Shown here: in pieces, positions 17,701-24,686 of the stretch | Layout of the letters: each line of letters opens with the position of its first letter | How positions within the stretch are numbered: the stretch's first letter is position 1 | Source of the DNA: Anaerovoracaceae bacterium | GTDB lineage: Bacteria; Bacillota; Clostridia; Peptostreptococcales; Anaerovoracaceae | Direction: 5' to 3' | Assembly: GCA_029983755.1 (NCBI GenBank) | Contig: JASBYX010000020.1 | Span: 1 to 29,438, forward strand | DNA length: 29,438 nucleotides | Program-made: the position numbers and the translations under genes | The notes under the pieces: model-generated | Database searches by the model: none | What the model saw: only the letters and a program-made list of their open reading frames with translations | Told to the model about the DNA's origin: nothing

Positions 17701-19651
17701 TTCCCTCTATGCTTTGGAATTTATTGTAACTGTTGAAGTATCCTGCGATTGCTCCAACTTCTTTTCCTGTGGCAGAAATCTTTCCCCAGAAAGCACTGTT
17801 GGTAACTCCACCTTCGCCATTACCCCAGCAGTCAACTATTCCGCCCTCCGAGCCGTATATACCTCCAACTCTACTATTACCTTTAACGGAACCGGTAACA
17901 AGGCAGTTGCTTATTACGGCAACAGGTGTATTTGGTGCAGTTTCGTCCTCATAACCCGAACCTAAGATACCACCAATTCGATCACCGGATGCTTCAACCT
18001 TACCTGTAAATGTGGAGTTGAGAATATCACATGAACCCATGGATTGCCCTTTTCTACCGACAAATCCACCCACATCATTAACACCGTATACGGTAGCACC
18101 ACTTTGGCAGTTTATAATCTCTCCGTTGAAAAGCCCCGCAAAAGAGCCTCTCGGTTGTATGTCGCCCGGTTTACCAAGGGTTACCCCCTCTTCCACCGTG
18201 GAGTTTCTGATAGTAACTTTATTACCCCCGGAGGCGAATCCACCGATAAAGCCGGATTCTCTAATATGTGTTCCTGAGAGAATGGTGACATTATCAATTA
18301 CAATGGTAAATGGCACACCGGTTCCATAGATGTCAGTGTATTTCCCTGTTGGACCGTAGTCCACATCATACTGATTCACAAGGCCATAACCGTCTATGTC
18401 CTCTCCATAGATCTTCAGGTTGCTGACTTTTGCCTTTCTAACACGGTTAAACAAAGGTTTCTCACCCTTGGGAACGGTTAGCTTATGACCATCTCCATCT
18501 ATGATGCCGGAAAAAGGTCTGAAATATTTTCCATTCCCGGGATTCTGCCACGTATATTCAGGAGTAGTGCTACCAATAGGTACCCAGTCCTTGGGAAGTT
18601 CTACATCATTTGTAAATTTAAAGTTAAGTCCTTCAAGGGTATTCCCATTATTTACTGAGTCACGTATAGTTTCAAGGGATGCAGCATCTTTAATCAAAAA
18701 TGGAGATTCCCTTGTTCCTTCCCCCTCCAACTTTATATCAGGCTCATGAACAGTTATCTCTGCGAAGTCACTGTTTACAGAGTTGCTGTGCAAGGTTTCT
18801 CCTGACCATGGGAGCTTCAGATCTTGGCTAACCTGACAGAAATAATAAGTTTTACCTGCTTTATCAGTGGGAGGTTTAAACTCTGCGGAATTAGCACCTT
18901 CAATCTGCTCTGCTCCCTCATAACTTCTCTTGGTATTTTTAAACCATTTATAATTAAGAATACCTGGCCTTAAACATTCGATCATACCAACTAGGCTGCG
19001 AGGCTCTTCCATAAATTTATATTCAGCAGACTTTGGCTGTCTCATGAAAGAGGGATCAGTCATCTGATTTCCTTCCACTATAAACTCAGCGTGGATTGCA
19101 TCGCTTCCATAATAGAGTCCAATCTTGGGAATATCGAGAGTAAATTCTATGTCATATCCTCCTGCATATGCATCATTTCCCGTATTAATTTTGTCAAATT
19201 CATATGTAAAAGTATTACTTTTCCCTTGATAAAGAATCTCTTCATCACCATGATCATCCTGCCGCAAAGCCCACGGCCATCCGTTATCATGGTATATTAT
19301 TCTTCTAAAGGTATATACCATATCCGGATGTTTGTTCTTGGCATTTATCGTAAAAGTAATCTTCTGACCCTGTTTAACCTTGTAAACCGGCCGATTGAGG
19401 AAAATTTCTACAAACTCAGGTTGAGGATCCATTTGAAGACCACCAACATCAGCGATATCAGGATATTTAAAATCAGGGCCTGGATGCTTATCCCCGTAAT
19501 CAAAATCCACGGAACGCTTAAGATCTGTTCCATAAGGCTGTCTATATAATGCTTTGTTTTCGGCAAAAATTGGGGCGTAGGAAGAAATAATAAAAATAAT
19601 TACGAGAAGGAGTATGGATATCTTGTGGAATTTTGTAAATTTCTTTTTCAA
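14726..19651 (-). CDS. Giant membrane-anchored surface protein with DUF4430 and alpha/alpha-toroid domains (transcobalamin-like)
   Basis: A 1641-aa surface protein. Signal peptide 1-31 (PIFA|ENK). N-terminal beta-rich, Ig-like regions (about 45-300). A GLUG-type beta-helix region (about 305-700, opening with GTRESPFLIKDAASLETI and with repeats such as VGGFVGRKG, IGGILGSGY, VGGIYGSEGG). Ig-like (about 735-812). DUF4430/transcobalamin-like domain (about 815-940; SGWMYTLNG, LNDGDIVVLHYTDD). A linker of helices. A prenyltransferase/terpenoid-toroid-like helical domain (about 1035-1330; SKAVIALTSIGVDP, GGWDFSMTKADPDMTAMAIQAL, SIAQVIVALTSMGINP). A Pro/Lys/Asp linker; a further domain; a single membrane helix (about 1612-1633); and an RRKSGSR tail. 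No LPXTG is seen, so it is held by the membrane helix. Start is TTG 19651 with GGAG 7 nt upstream; no ATG fits. Intrinsic factor and transcobalamin combine the same two fold types in the opposite order. Confidence 0.88.
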   Translation of the reverse strand: MKKKFTKFHKISILLLVIIFIISSYAPIFAENKALYRQPYGTDLKRSVDFDYGDKHPGPDFKYPDIADVGGLQMDPQPEFVEIFLNRPVYKVKQGQKITFTINAKNKHPDMVYTFRRIIYHDNGWPWALRQDDHGDEEILYQGKSNTFTYEFDKINTGNDAYAGGYDIEFTLDIPKIGLYYGSDAIHAEFIVEGNQMTDPSFMRQPKSAEYKFMEEPRSLVGMIECLRPGILNYKWFKNTKRSYEGAEQIEGANSAEFKPPTDKAGKTYYFCQVSQDLKLPWSGETLHSNSVNSDFAEITVHEPDIKLEGEGTRESPFLIKDAASLETIRDSVNNGNTLEGLNFKFTNDVELPKDWVPIGSTTPEYTWQNPGNGKYFRPFSGIIDGDGHKLTVPKGEKPLFNRVRKAKVSNLKIYGEDIDGYGLVNQYDVDYGPTGKYTDIYGTGVPFTIVIDNVTILSGTHIRESGFIGGFASGGNKVTIRNSTVEEGVTLGKPGDIQPRGSFAGLFNGEIINCQSGATVYGVNDVGGFVGRKGQSMGSCDILNSTFTGKVEASGDRIGGILGSGYEDETAPNTPVAVISNCLVTGSVKGNSRVGGIYGSEGGIVDCWGNGEGGVTNSAFWGKISATGKEVGAIAGYFNSYNKFQSIEGNYFDKECGAKDGVGKIKHIIYDDDKDYAKHGIKKGSFKVEEACKPVNKDALKNGEVAELLNKGKRSFKNWKQGKLYPVLSKDRVAYKMTVDDYKKEYKTGEEFADIKTHIIIHYTDGNDIDFDGMKDWVNYTGFDNQKRGIQTITVQDPDTGLSTTFDVVVKKADPKPIKVKFSLFGDKVHGDEGPRHIHGGNGAGLEEWIPEETVEIDENYTVWDLVKKEFGEHTGFSAENESGNYISAITKSGERLAEFSNGANSGWMYTLNGIYSDLGVGQQFLNDGDIVVLHYTDDYTKEKNHPTEKPDKAAARVTKLIKKIPEAGNLKLTDDQIVNEARKAFEQIADEAKALIKAEDKKKLDEAISTLAKLKKDANKDLSGIYKNAGAKIIKLAKEKGISAVQSVGGEWVIVGLARSEQLPDSIKNEYLKKLSEIVKSKSDSKLHEKKGTDNSKAVIALTSIGVDPRNYEGKNLLEPLSDLDYISYQGINGPIWALIALDSHKYDIPKAPAGKTQTTRENLREKILEAQLSDGGWDFSMTKADPDMTAMAIQALAPYYKKDEKVKKAIDKGLKVLSEIQDKRDATFASWGYTNAESIAQVIVALTSMGINPITDKNFVKNNLSTLDALTTFYDKDTSMFKHTWNLKAEDSANGMTLEQAYYALVSYSRLLKGQTSLYDMSDVELKKIESTEPAKPGKPDDQKEEQHKPDDNKSDEKIPGTISNTLPSVPGVVNNGNKPKQPVGQSKTISKKTEKVGSAEVIKMIEKMVTDKLPETKVAYTDEQYKQIVETYKRYAGLSDAEKKKVKDDKNYSNFEEIIKKAADFNHYDEKSGVDLRTNDESKLPWYVKAVVKPISLSKAENDKILKAIGKDVKPFDFYDITLMNTLDNKEWKPTKPLEVIMNKPDLGEFKNCVVAHFGDDGKFDIIDCSVDGDRVKYIADSFSKYGIVGTKEDVAGLLDTKKADSNYTTWLIAGVGLLIVLSGLVYFVIRRKSGSR

Positions 19652-19664
19652 ACTCTACTCCAAT

Positions 19665-19693
19665 AAAAAAAGATGAATCCCTAGAGGGGATTC
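19665..19693 (-). terminator. Terminator-like hairpin inside the operon, just before the TTG start
   Basis: Minus-strand GAATCCC (19675-19681 on plus), a 5-nt loop and GGGATTC are followed by ATC and seven U residues. It lies between the 221-aa gene and the 1641-aa gene and would reduce read-through, so that distal genes are made at lower level unless a local promoter exists. Confidence 0.65.
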
Positions 19694-19745
19694 CTTTTAG
19701 ATATACATTAACTAGTCAAAGGTTAATCTCGAATTAACCACATAG

Positions 19746-20411
19746 CTACATTGGCTTGCCGGTATCCCAATCCATCTCATAGTCACTTACATCAAACACA
19801 ATCTTCATACCATCTTCAACCAGAATATTGCTTCCGTAGATGTCTGCCTTGTGCAGCTTCCCATTCTTAGATGCGTATGCAATCTGCCATCCACTACCTG
19901 TAGACTTTCCCCACTTGTTACCATTTTTCCCTTTATAGTAGTCTGTCTTATTAGGCTTTAGAGCATAATTTCCAATATTGGAAAGGTACCCTCCGTTAGG
20001 CTTGGTGTAGGAATCCCATCCACCCTTAAAATCAGCTTTTTTTAGTTTGGTATTTTTCAATACAGCAGTAATTATAGCATCTAGTACGCTAGGTTCTCCA
20101 TTCTGAGGATCCTTGACTCCATTAAGATATATATCTTTAATTTTTGAATTTTTGATATAATCTCTGATTTCAGAAATAGGAACAGCAACATTGGTGATTG
20201 TTTTGCCTTCCTTTAGCAATGCGGCTGAGCCGCCCCCCACATAGTTACCTGTTTTGTCAAAGTTGTCCTTGGTTATGGAGACATAAACTGTACCATCCTT
20301 TGGAGCATCAGATGCTGCAAATGATGTGGTCGTGAACCCTATCACCATAGATAGTGTCAAGATTAACGACAATGCAATAGCATAAAACTTTTGTTTTTTT
20401 TGATAAGACAT
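19746..20411 (-). CDS. Small secreted protein with divergent DUF4430-like domain
   Basis: A 221-aa secreted protein. The start is ATG 20411 with GGAGG 8 nt upstream; a longer in-frame start at 20447 lies upstream of that site and is rejected. The signal peptide is 1-31 (TTSFA|ASDA), with no lipobox and no other membrane segment, so it should be released or loosely wall-bound. The mature part (about 40-212) reads like a divergent DUF4430: an opening beta strand GTVYVSITKDN, helix PSVLDAIITAVLK, GGYLSNIG, SGWQIAYASKNG and a closing LVEDGMKIVFDVSDYE. The cysteines of its paralogues are absent. It may be a freely diffusing carrier, a corrinoid scavenger resembling secreted haptocorrin, but that is inference. 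Confidence 0.8.
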   Translation of the reverse strand: MSYQKKQKFYAIALSLILTLSMVIGFTTTSFAASDAPKDGTVYVSITKDNFDKTGNYVGGGSAALLKEGKTITNVAVPISEIRDYIKNSKIKDIYLNGVKDPQNGEPSVLDAIITAVLKNTKLKKADFKGGWDSYTKPNGGYLSNIGNYALKPNKTDYYKGKNGNKWGKSTGSGWQIAYASKNGKLHKADIYGSNILVEDGMKIVFDVSDYEMDWDTGKPM

Positions 20412-20460
20412 AATATACCTCCTTATCATTAAAAATATTTTGAGCAAATCCTATTTTCCT

Positions 20461-20524
20461 GCTCTCAATTAAGAATCTGCAATTCTGATCCGGTTGCCGA
20501 CGGGAGAGCCTTACATCGGCAACC
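20461..20524 (-). other. Structured leader RNA, hairpin with possible pseudoknot, before the 221-aa gene
   Basis: A perfect 9-bp stem (GGTTGCCGA 20492-20500 with TCGGCAACC 20516-20524) closes a 15-nt loop. In the RNA the loop contains GCUCUC, which is complementary to GAGAGC from 20461-20466 downstream, allowing an H-type pseudoknot. No U-run follows. It starts one base after the stop of a 9-codon mini-ORF. The pairings are visible; a regulatory role is inferred and I recognise no known RNA family. Confidence 0.5.
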
Positions 20525-20525
20525 C

Positions 20526-20555
20526 CTAATAAATAGGCGTTAACGCCATATCCAT
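20526..20555 (-). CDS. Possible leader peptide MDMALTPIY
   Basis: A 9-codon ORF (ATG GAT ATG GCG TTA ACG CCT ATT TAT TAG) with an excellent ribosome binding site, AAAGGAGGATATC, directly before the ATG. The stop abuts the 9-bp hairpin at 20492-20524. A Shine-Dalgarno this good with no long ORF behind it suggests a translated leader controlling the following structure. It could also be chance or the remnant start of a lost gene. Confidence 0.4.
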   Translation of the reverse strand: MDMALTPIY

Positions 20556-20653
20556 GATATCCTCCTTTCTCAAAACAATTAGTTACAATCTTTATGTATA
20601 ACCTATGAAGCACAATTTAATTAAATGTATCACTACACCTATATGCATGTGGG

Positions 20654-21970
20654 CTACATAGTAGGGCCACCAACATCGGCACCGAGACCGTTACAGGTGT
20701 AGCACCATACTATATCGTCCCCTCCTTTAAGCTTATAACTGGAACAACCGTAGTTTGGGAACCATCCATCAACTTTGTACATCCAACCTGACTGACTGCC
20801 GCAGTCAAATTCATATAGGTTGTTGATACCTTCTATGTAGTAACTCTCATACATAGGAGTCCATGAGTACTCCAGCTGAATACCACCTATGTTGCAAACC
20901 CTCTTTAGCACATCGAAAACGGTTTCTCCTTCGGTAAACTCAACAGTTGTTGTTCCCAAAATCACTCCGCTGCTCGGAACAAACTGTTCCTTACCTGACG
21001 TTAGATTCCCCATATTGTTCAGTATTGTGTCACATCTTATGGTGATATTGCAAGTCTTGCCCTGTGTTCCTGTGGATGATGAACTTCCGGTAGTTGAGCT
21101 TTTGCTTCCGGAATTCTTCCCTGTTTTAGATGACTTTGAAGATGCTGATTCGCCTTTAGACTTTGTATTACCGTCCTTATCTAAGGACTTGTCCGAATCA
21201 TCATCTCCATCCTCTCCACTTCCGTCATCTTTCCCAGATGCAGCAACGGTTTTCTCCTTCTCTCTGTCAGCAATCACCCTCTTTAAGGTAGCTTTGCTGA
21301 AGCAAAGGTTCCTAGAGTCCTTACATTTCAGAGCTGAATTAATGTTGAATTCGTTTAAACTTTTTGCCTGAATATCCCTTATATCTTCGGCTACTTTGCC
21401 ATTGCCGGATTCTGCTATAGACAGGCATTTGCCCTTATCGATACTGTACGTCTTACCTGATTTAGTCTTAACCGCAACTTTTCCTTCAAATACATTCAGA
21501 TTTGAACTTCCATTTTGTGCAGAAATAGAAAATACAGTTCCCTTGATTGTAGCTACGCTATCTCCATATTTAAAAGAAAATTTCTTTGGAGCTTTCCCGG
21601 CGTCAACAAAGATTTCTCCGTGGTTAATCTGTATATCTACATCATCTTTTTTCGCAGTTTTAAAGAGGATTTCAGTATTATCGTTCAGCCTGAGGGCATT
21701 GTCCTTCCCTATTTCAAAGAGTGCCTGTGATCCGTTCTTGGTCTCAATATTATCTCCCGGCTGTATATGCGTATCTTTCTTTAGCGTATAAGCAACGCCT
21801 TTGCGTTCTATACTTGTAACCCCTTGCACCTCGGTTGCCTGAACCACAGAAGAAGCGCTACCGAACCAACCTTTTAAATTCCCTACGGCCATGATTCCAC
21901 ATGTGATGATACATGCGATCAAAACAACCATAACGATATTAAATATTCTTCTGCTTCTCTTAGTTTCCAT
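20654..21970 (-). CDS. Membrane-anchored FecR-domain protein with C-terminal DUF4430 domain
   Basis: A 438-aa protein and first gene after the second cobalamin riboswitch. An N-terminal membrane helix (about 10-28) keeps the short N-terminus inside and the rest outside. Next come a FecR-type beta domain (about 45-190; VQATEVQGVTSIERKG, PGDNIETKNGSQALFEIG, TIKGTVFSI, VFEGKVAV); a long Ser/Lys/Gly/Asp linker (about 235-300); and a DUF4430 domain (about 303-432; SGWMYKVDGWFPNYG, LKGGDDIVWCYTCN). Cysteines in EFDCG and YTCN match the lipoprotein at 8199-8798. FecR domains in Gram-negatives relay siderophore binding to a sigma factor; here no sigma factor is adjacent, so the domain may be structural or wall-binding. 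ATG 21970 has AGGGG upstream. Confidence 0.88.
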   Translation of the reverse strand: METKRSRRIFNIVMVVLIACIITCGIMAVGNLKGWFGSASSVVQATEVQGVTSIERKGVAYTLKKDTHIQPGDNIETKNGSQALFEIGKDNALRLNDNTEILFKTAKKDDVDIQINHGEIFVDAGKAPKKFSFKYGDSVATIKGTVFSISAQNGSSNLNVFEGKVAVKTKSGKTYSIDKGKCLSIAESGNGKVAEDIRDIQAKSLNEFNINSALKCKDSRNLCFSKATLKRVIADREKEKTVAASGKDDGSGEDGDDDSDKSLDKDGNTKSKGESASSKSSKTGKNSGSKSSTTGSSSSTGTQGKTCNITIRCDTILNNMGNLTSGKEQFVPSSGVILGTTTVEFTEGETVFDVLKRVCNIGGIQLEYSWTPMYESYYIEGINNLYEFDCGSQSGWMYKVDGWFPNYGCSSYKLKGGDDIVWCYTCNGLGADVGGPTM

Positions 21971-22077
21971 TGGCTACCCCTATGTGCAGTGTTGTCAAAT
22001 GCTATATCTCGGCAAGTTGCCGTTTAGCTTGATTCGTCCTCCCTGTCAAATATCCCTAATATGCTGATATTATGAAC

Positions 22078-22120
22078 AAAAAAAGACTAGTGACACGAAT
22101 CCAGAGAATAGTCACTAGTC
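22078..22120 (-). terminator. Riboswitch-associated intrinsic terminator
   Basis: In the minus-strand RNA, GACTAGTGAC (22111-22120 on plus) pairs perfectly with GTCACTAGTC (22085-22094) across a 16-nt loop. Seven U residues follow (22078-22084). It sits 20-30 nt after the B12 box, so the second riboswitch most likely stops transcription when cobalamin is bound. Confidence 0.92.
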
Positions 22121-22134
22121 TAAATAATCATACT

Positions 22135-22345
22135 CAGGTACGAATAAGTCTCCTGGCTATGCTCTCCAATCGACAGCTACCTTCTCACCAGCCTCATTAC
22201 AAAGCCGGCAATGGCATATCAGCTATCGAACCAAAGCAATACAGTTGCCCCGGCTGCTGCCGGGCCAGTGCACTCGAATTAACCTTCCACAGTTATTCTC
22301 TCTTGTGTGCGTTCCTCTGGATTCACTCCTACATATTAAATTTTT
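22135..22345 (-). promoter_or_regulatory. Cobalamin riboswitch heading the large surface/ECF operon
   Basis: The minus strand shows GTGCACTGGCCCGGCAGC, then AGCCGGGGCAACTGTA (the CCCGCAACTG-like core), GCCATTGCCGGC, GGTGAGAAGGTAGC, and a clear B12 box AGCCAGGAGACTT (plus 22146-22158). With the terminator directly downstream and a promoter upstream it forms a complete regulated leader of about 270 nt. Corrinoid starvation should switch on the whole operon down to the terminator at 8859-8881, apart from internal attenuation. Confidence 0.88.
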
Positions 22346-22360
22346 CCTTCTCGTATTGTT

Positions 22361-22388
22361 ATTATATCCCAATAAAAATAAATTTCAA
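22361..22388 (-). promoter_or_regulatory. Sigma-A-like promoter of the riboswitch operon
   Basis: TTGAAA (22383-22388) and TATAAT (22361-22366) on the minus strand are 16 bp apart. Transcription would begin around 22354, just before the aptamer. Confidence 0.75.
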
Positions 22389-22420
22389 CCCCTTGTTTTA
22401 AAATAAAAGCAAAATTTTCA

Positions 22421-22463
22421 CAAAAATAAACACACCGTCGATTTTTCATCCTCAACGATGTGT
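22421..22463 (-). terminator. Terminator of the metal ATPase operon
   Basis: ACACATCGTTGA and TCGACGGTGTGT in the minus-strand RNA pair over 12 positions, two of them G-U, with a 10-nt loop, then UUAUUUUUG. It lies about 65 bp after the ATPase stop. Confidence 0.7.
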
Positions 22464-22526
22464 ATAACAGTTCAATATTTTGTTGAATGAAAGTATGGAT
22501 TAATCCTTCTTTTAAAATAGAAATCC

Positions 22527-24656
22527 TCAAAAGACTATCTGTCCCTCGCCCTTCAAGTTCGCCGTAGTGCTGTGAAGCCCAATGGCCAGGGTGGATCCAT
22601 TGTGAATGAGGGCAGAAGTCGTAGGAGAAATAACTCCGGCAACTCCACCTGCGATGAGGGCAGAGTTTACCCCGATTATGGCCTTGTAGTTCCACCTTAT
22701 TCTCTTCATGAGAGCTCTGCTGAGATCAATAAGTTCCGGAAGCTGACCTATGTCATCCTTCCCGATTATAACATCGGCGATCTCCCTTGCGATGGCAGCA
22801 CCCTTGCTTACAGCGATTCCAACATTTGCCTCTGAAAGCGCCGGAGCATCATTGATGCCGTCGCCAACCATTATAACTTTTCGACCGGACTCCCTTGCTT
22901 TCCTAACGTATTCCGCCTTAAACTCCGGAAGAACCTCGCCAACAAACTCATCTATGCCAAGTCGAGCAGCGATTGCCTCTGCAGTCCTTGCGTTGTCACC
23001 AGTGAGCATGACAATGTGCTCAACTCCACGAGCTTTAAGCCCTCTGATAACATCCGGTGCATTCTCCCGCAGTTTGTCCTCAATGCAGATTACCGCCTCA
23101 GCCACACCGTCAATAGCCAGAACAAGCTGGGAATAATGAGCAGGAACCTGATTGTAAATTTTCTCGGCACCCCTGTGGAATACCGCCCTTTCATCCTCAA
23201 ACACAAAATGATGGCTACCTACGATTACAGGTTTTCCGTCCAAAGTAGATTTGATGCCGTGGGCAATTACATATTCCACCTGCGTGTGCAGTTCCTCGTG
23301 CTTTAAGTCCTTCTCTTCAGCGGCCTTAACCACAGCCCTTGCAACTGAATGAGGGAAATGTTCCTCAAGGCAGGCAGCGATTCTCAAAAGTTCATCTGCC
23401 GAAGTGTCACCCCCAAGAGTAACCACATCCCTAACTACAGGATTAGCCTCCGTCAACGTACCTGTTTTGTCGAAAACAACCGTGTCAGCCTGGGCCAGTT
23501 CCTCAAAATACTTGCCTCCCTTCACGGTCATGTCCATCTTTCCGGCCTCGCCGATGGCAGAAAGCATGGTGACCGGCATGGCAAGCTTCAGAGCGCAAGA
23601 GTAGTCCACAAGCAAAACCGCCATGGTCTTCATGATGTTTCGAGTAACCAGCCAAACGCCAATTGCCCCCAGGAATGTATATGGGACAAGCTTGTCAGCC
23701 CAAACCATCGCCTTGTTCTCAGAGGTTGACTTCATAGACTCCGACTCCTCGATCATCTTCACGATTTTGTCGTACTTGCTTCCTCCGGTGTTTTCGCTGA
23801 CTTTGAAGACCAGCTCGCCTTCGTCCACAACGGTGCCGGCATAAACTTTCTTGTCAGCATCCTTATGGATTCCCCCCGGTTCTCCTGTTATGGCCGCCTC
23901 AGAAACCAGCGCATCCCCATACACCACTGTTCCGTCAAATGGGATGATGCTGGACTGTCCCACACGCACAAAATCCCCAACCTTCACCTGGTCAGCAGGT
24001 ACCAATAGATCCGACTCCTGGCCGTTTTTCGCCGCAAGCCAAACCTTGTCCACCTTTAGGGCCATGCTCTTTGCCAAATCCATTGTGGATTTCTTTTCCG
24101 TCCACTCCTCAAGGATTTCTCCGATTCCAAGAAGGAACATGATTGACCCGGCGGTTCCGAAGTCTCTTCTCAGCAGGGACGCCCCGATGGCCGCAGCATC
24201 CAAGACCTCTACGCCGATTTTTCTCTGTCTCAGAACCTTAAGCCCATGCCAAACGTGCCTCAGTCCTCTTATGGTTATTACAGCAGCTCCAAGGGGTGCC
24301 GGTGCAAAATACTTCATTGCCATTCTTATGAGAACTGCGTTTACGAGCTTTTCCTTGCACTCCCCTTCCAATTTTCTTGATGATGTCACAAAATAGTCTT
24401 CCGGCACGGCTTCTAAGTCTATGCTATGGTTTCTGATATGCCCAAGAAGCTCCCTCTCCGTGAGAATCTCTCGGTCATAGGTCACCACTACATCGCAGGT
24501 TCTGTGGTAAACTTTAACTTGTGACACGCCTTCCAGGTTTTCAAGGTAGTACTGAACTGCGTCAGCTTCCTCATAGGTTAAACGCTTGGCGATAGGAGCC
24601 ATGTCAAGTCTAACCCTTGTCCTTCCCGGCAGGCGATGAATGATATTAAACTTCAT
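22527..24656 (-). CDS. Heavy-metal P1B-type ATPase with SCALKLAMP metal motif
   Basis: A 709-aa P-type ATPase. The N-terminal ~75 residues form an HMA-like domain (HRLPGRTRVRL start) without the usual CxxC. Next are membrane helices, actuator-domain motif TGEPGG (about 257), a membrane motif DYSCALKLAMP (about 352-362) in place of CPC or SPC, phosphorylation site DKTGTLT (about 394), HFPHSVA, MLTGDNARTA (about 555) and GDGINDAPALSEAN (about 600). All catalytic parts are present. The altered metal motif means the cargo cannot be assumed to be copper; iron or manganese is plausible given the Fur box upstream. ATG 24656 follows AGAGG and lies 30 bp after its partner gene. Confidence 0.93.
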   Translation of the reverse strand: MKFNIIHRLPGRTRVRLDMAPIAKRLTYEEADAVQYYLENLEGVSQVKVYHRTCDVVVTYDREILTERELLGHIRNHSIDLEAVPEDYFVTSSRKLEGECKEKLVNAVLIRMAMKYFAPAPLGAAVITIRGLRHVWHGLKVLRQRKIGVEVLDAAAIGASLLRRDFGTAGSIMFLLGIGEILEEWTEKKSTMDLAKSMALKVDKVWLAAKNGQESDLLVPADQVKVGDFVRVGQSSIIPFDGTVVYGDALVSEAAITGEPGGIHKDADKKVYAGTVVDEGELVFKVSENTGGSKYDKIVKMIEESESMKSTSENKAMVWADKLVPYTFLGAIGVWLVTRNIMKTMAVLLVDYSCALKLAMPVTMLSAIGEAGKMDMTVKGGKYFEELAQADTVVFDKTGTLTEANPVVRDVVTLGGDTSADELLRIAACLEEHFPHSVARAVVKAAEEKDLKHEELHTQVEYVIAHGIKSTLDGKPVIVGSHHFVFEDERAVFHRGAEKIYNQVPAHYSQLVLAIDGVAEAVICIEDKLRENAPDVIRGLKARGVEHIVMLTGDNARTAEAIAARLGIDEFVGEVLPEFKAEYVRKARESGRKVIMVGDGINDAPALSEANVGIAVSKGAAIAREIADVIIGKDDIGQLPELIDLSRALMKRIRWNYKAIIGVNSALIAGGVAGVISPTTSALIHNGSTLAIGLHSTTANLKGEGQIVF

Positions 24657-24686
24657 GACTCATGCCTCTGTTCTAACTTGAAAAGC

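Noticed and set aside
20308..20613. 101-codon minus-strand ORF across the leader of the 221-aa gene
   Set aside because: It overlaps a well-supported secreted protein in another frame and reads through the mini-ORF and hairpin; composition is not protein-like.
20654..21970. Iron-siderophore (FecR/FecI) signalling system
   Set aside because: No sigma factor or TonB receptor is adjacent, the organism looks Gram-positive, and the leader is a cobalamin riboswitch rather than a Fur box.
22072..22401. 109-codon plus-strand ORF over the second riboswitch
   Set aside because: It is antisense to a conserved riboswitch and terminator and has no ribosome binding site.
22336..22695. 119-codon minus-strand ORF overlapping the end of the P-type ATPase
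   Set aside because: It is a frame shadow of the ATPase C-terminus and crosses the terminator.
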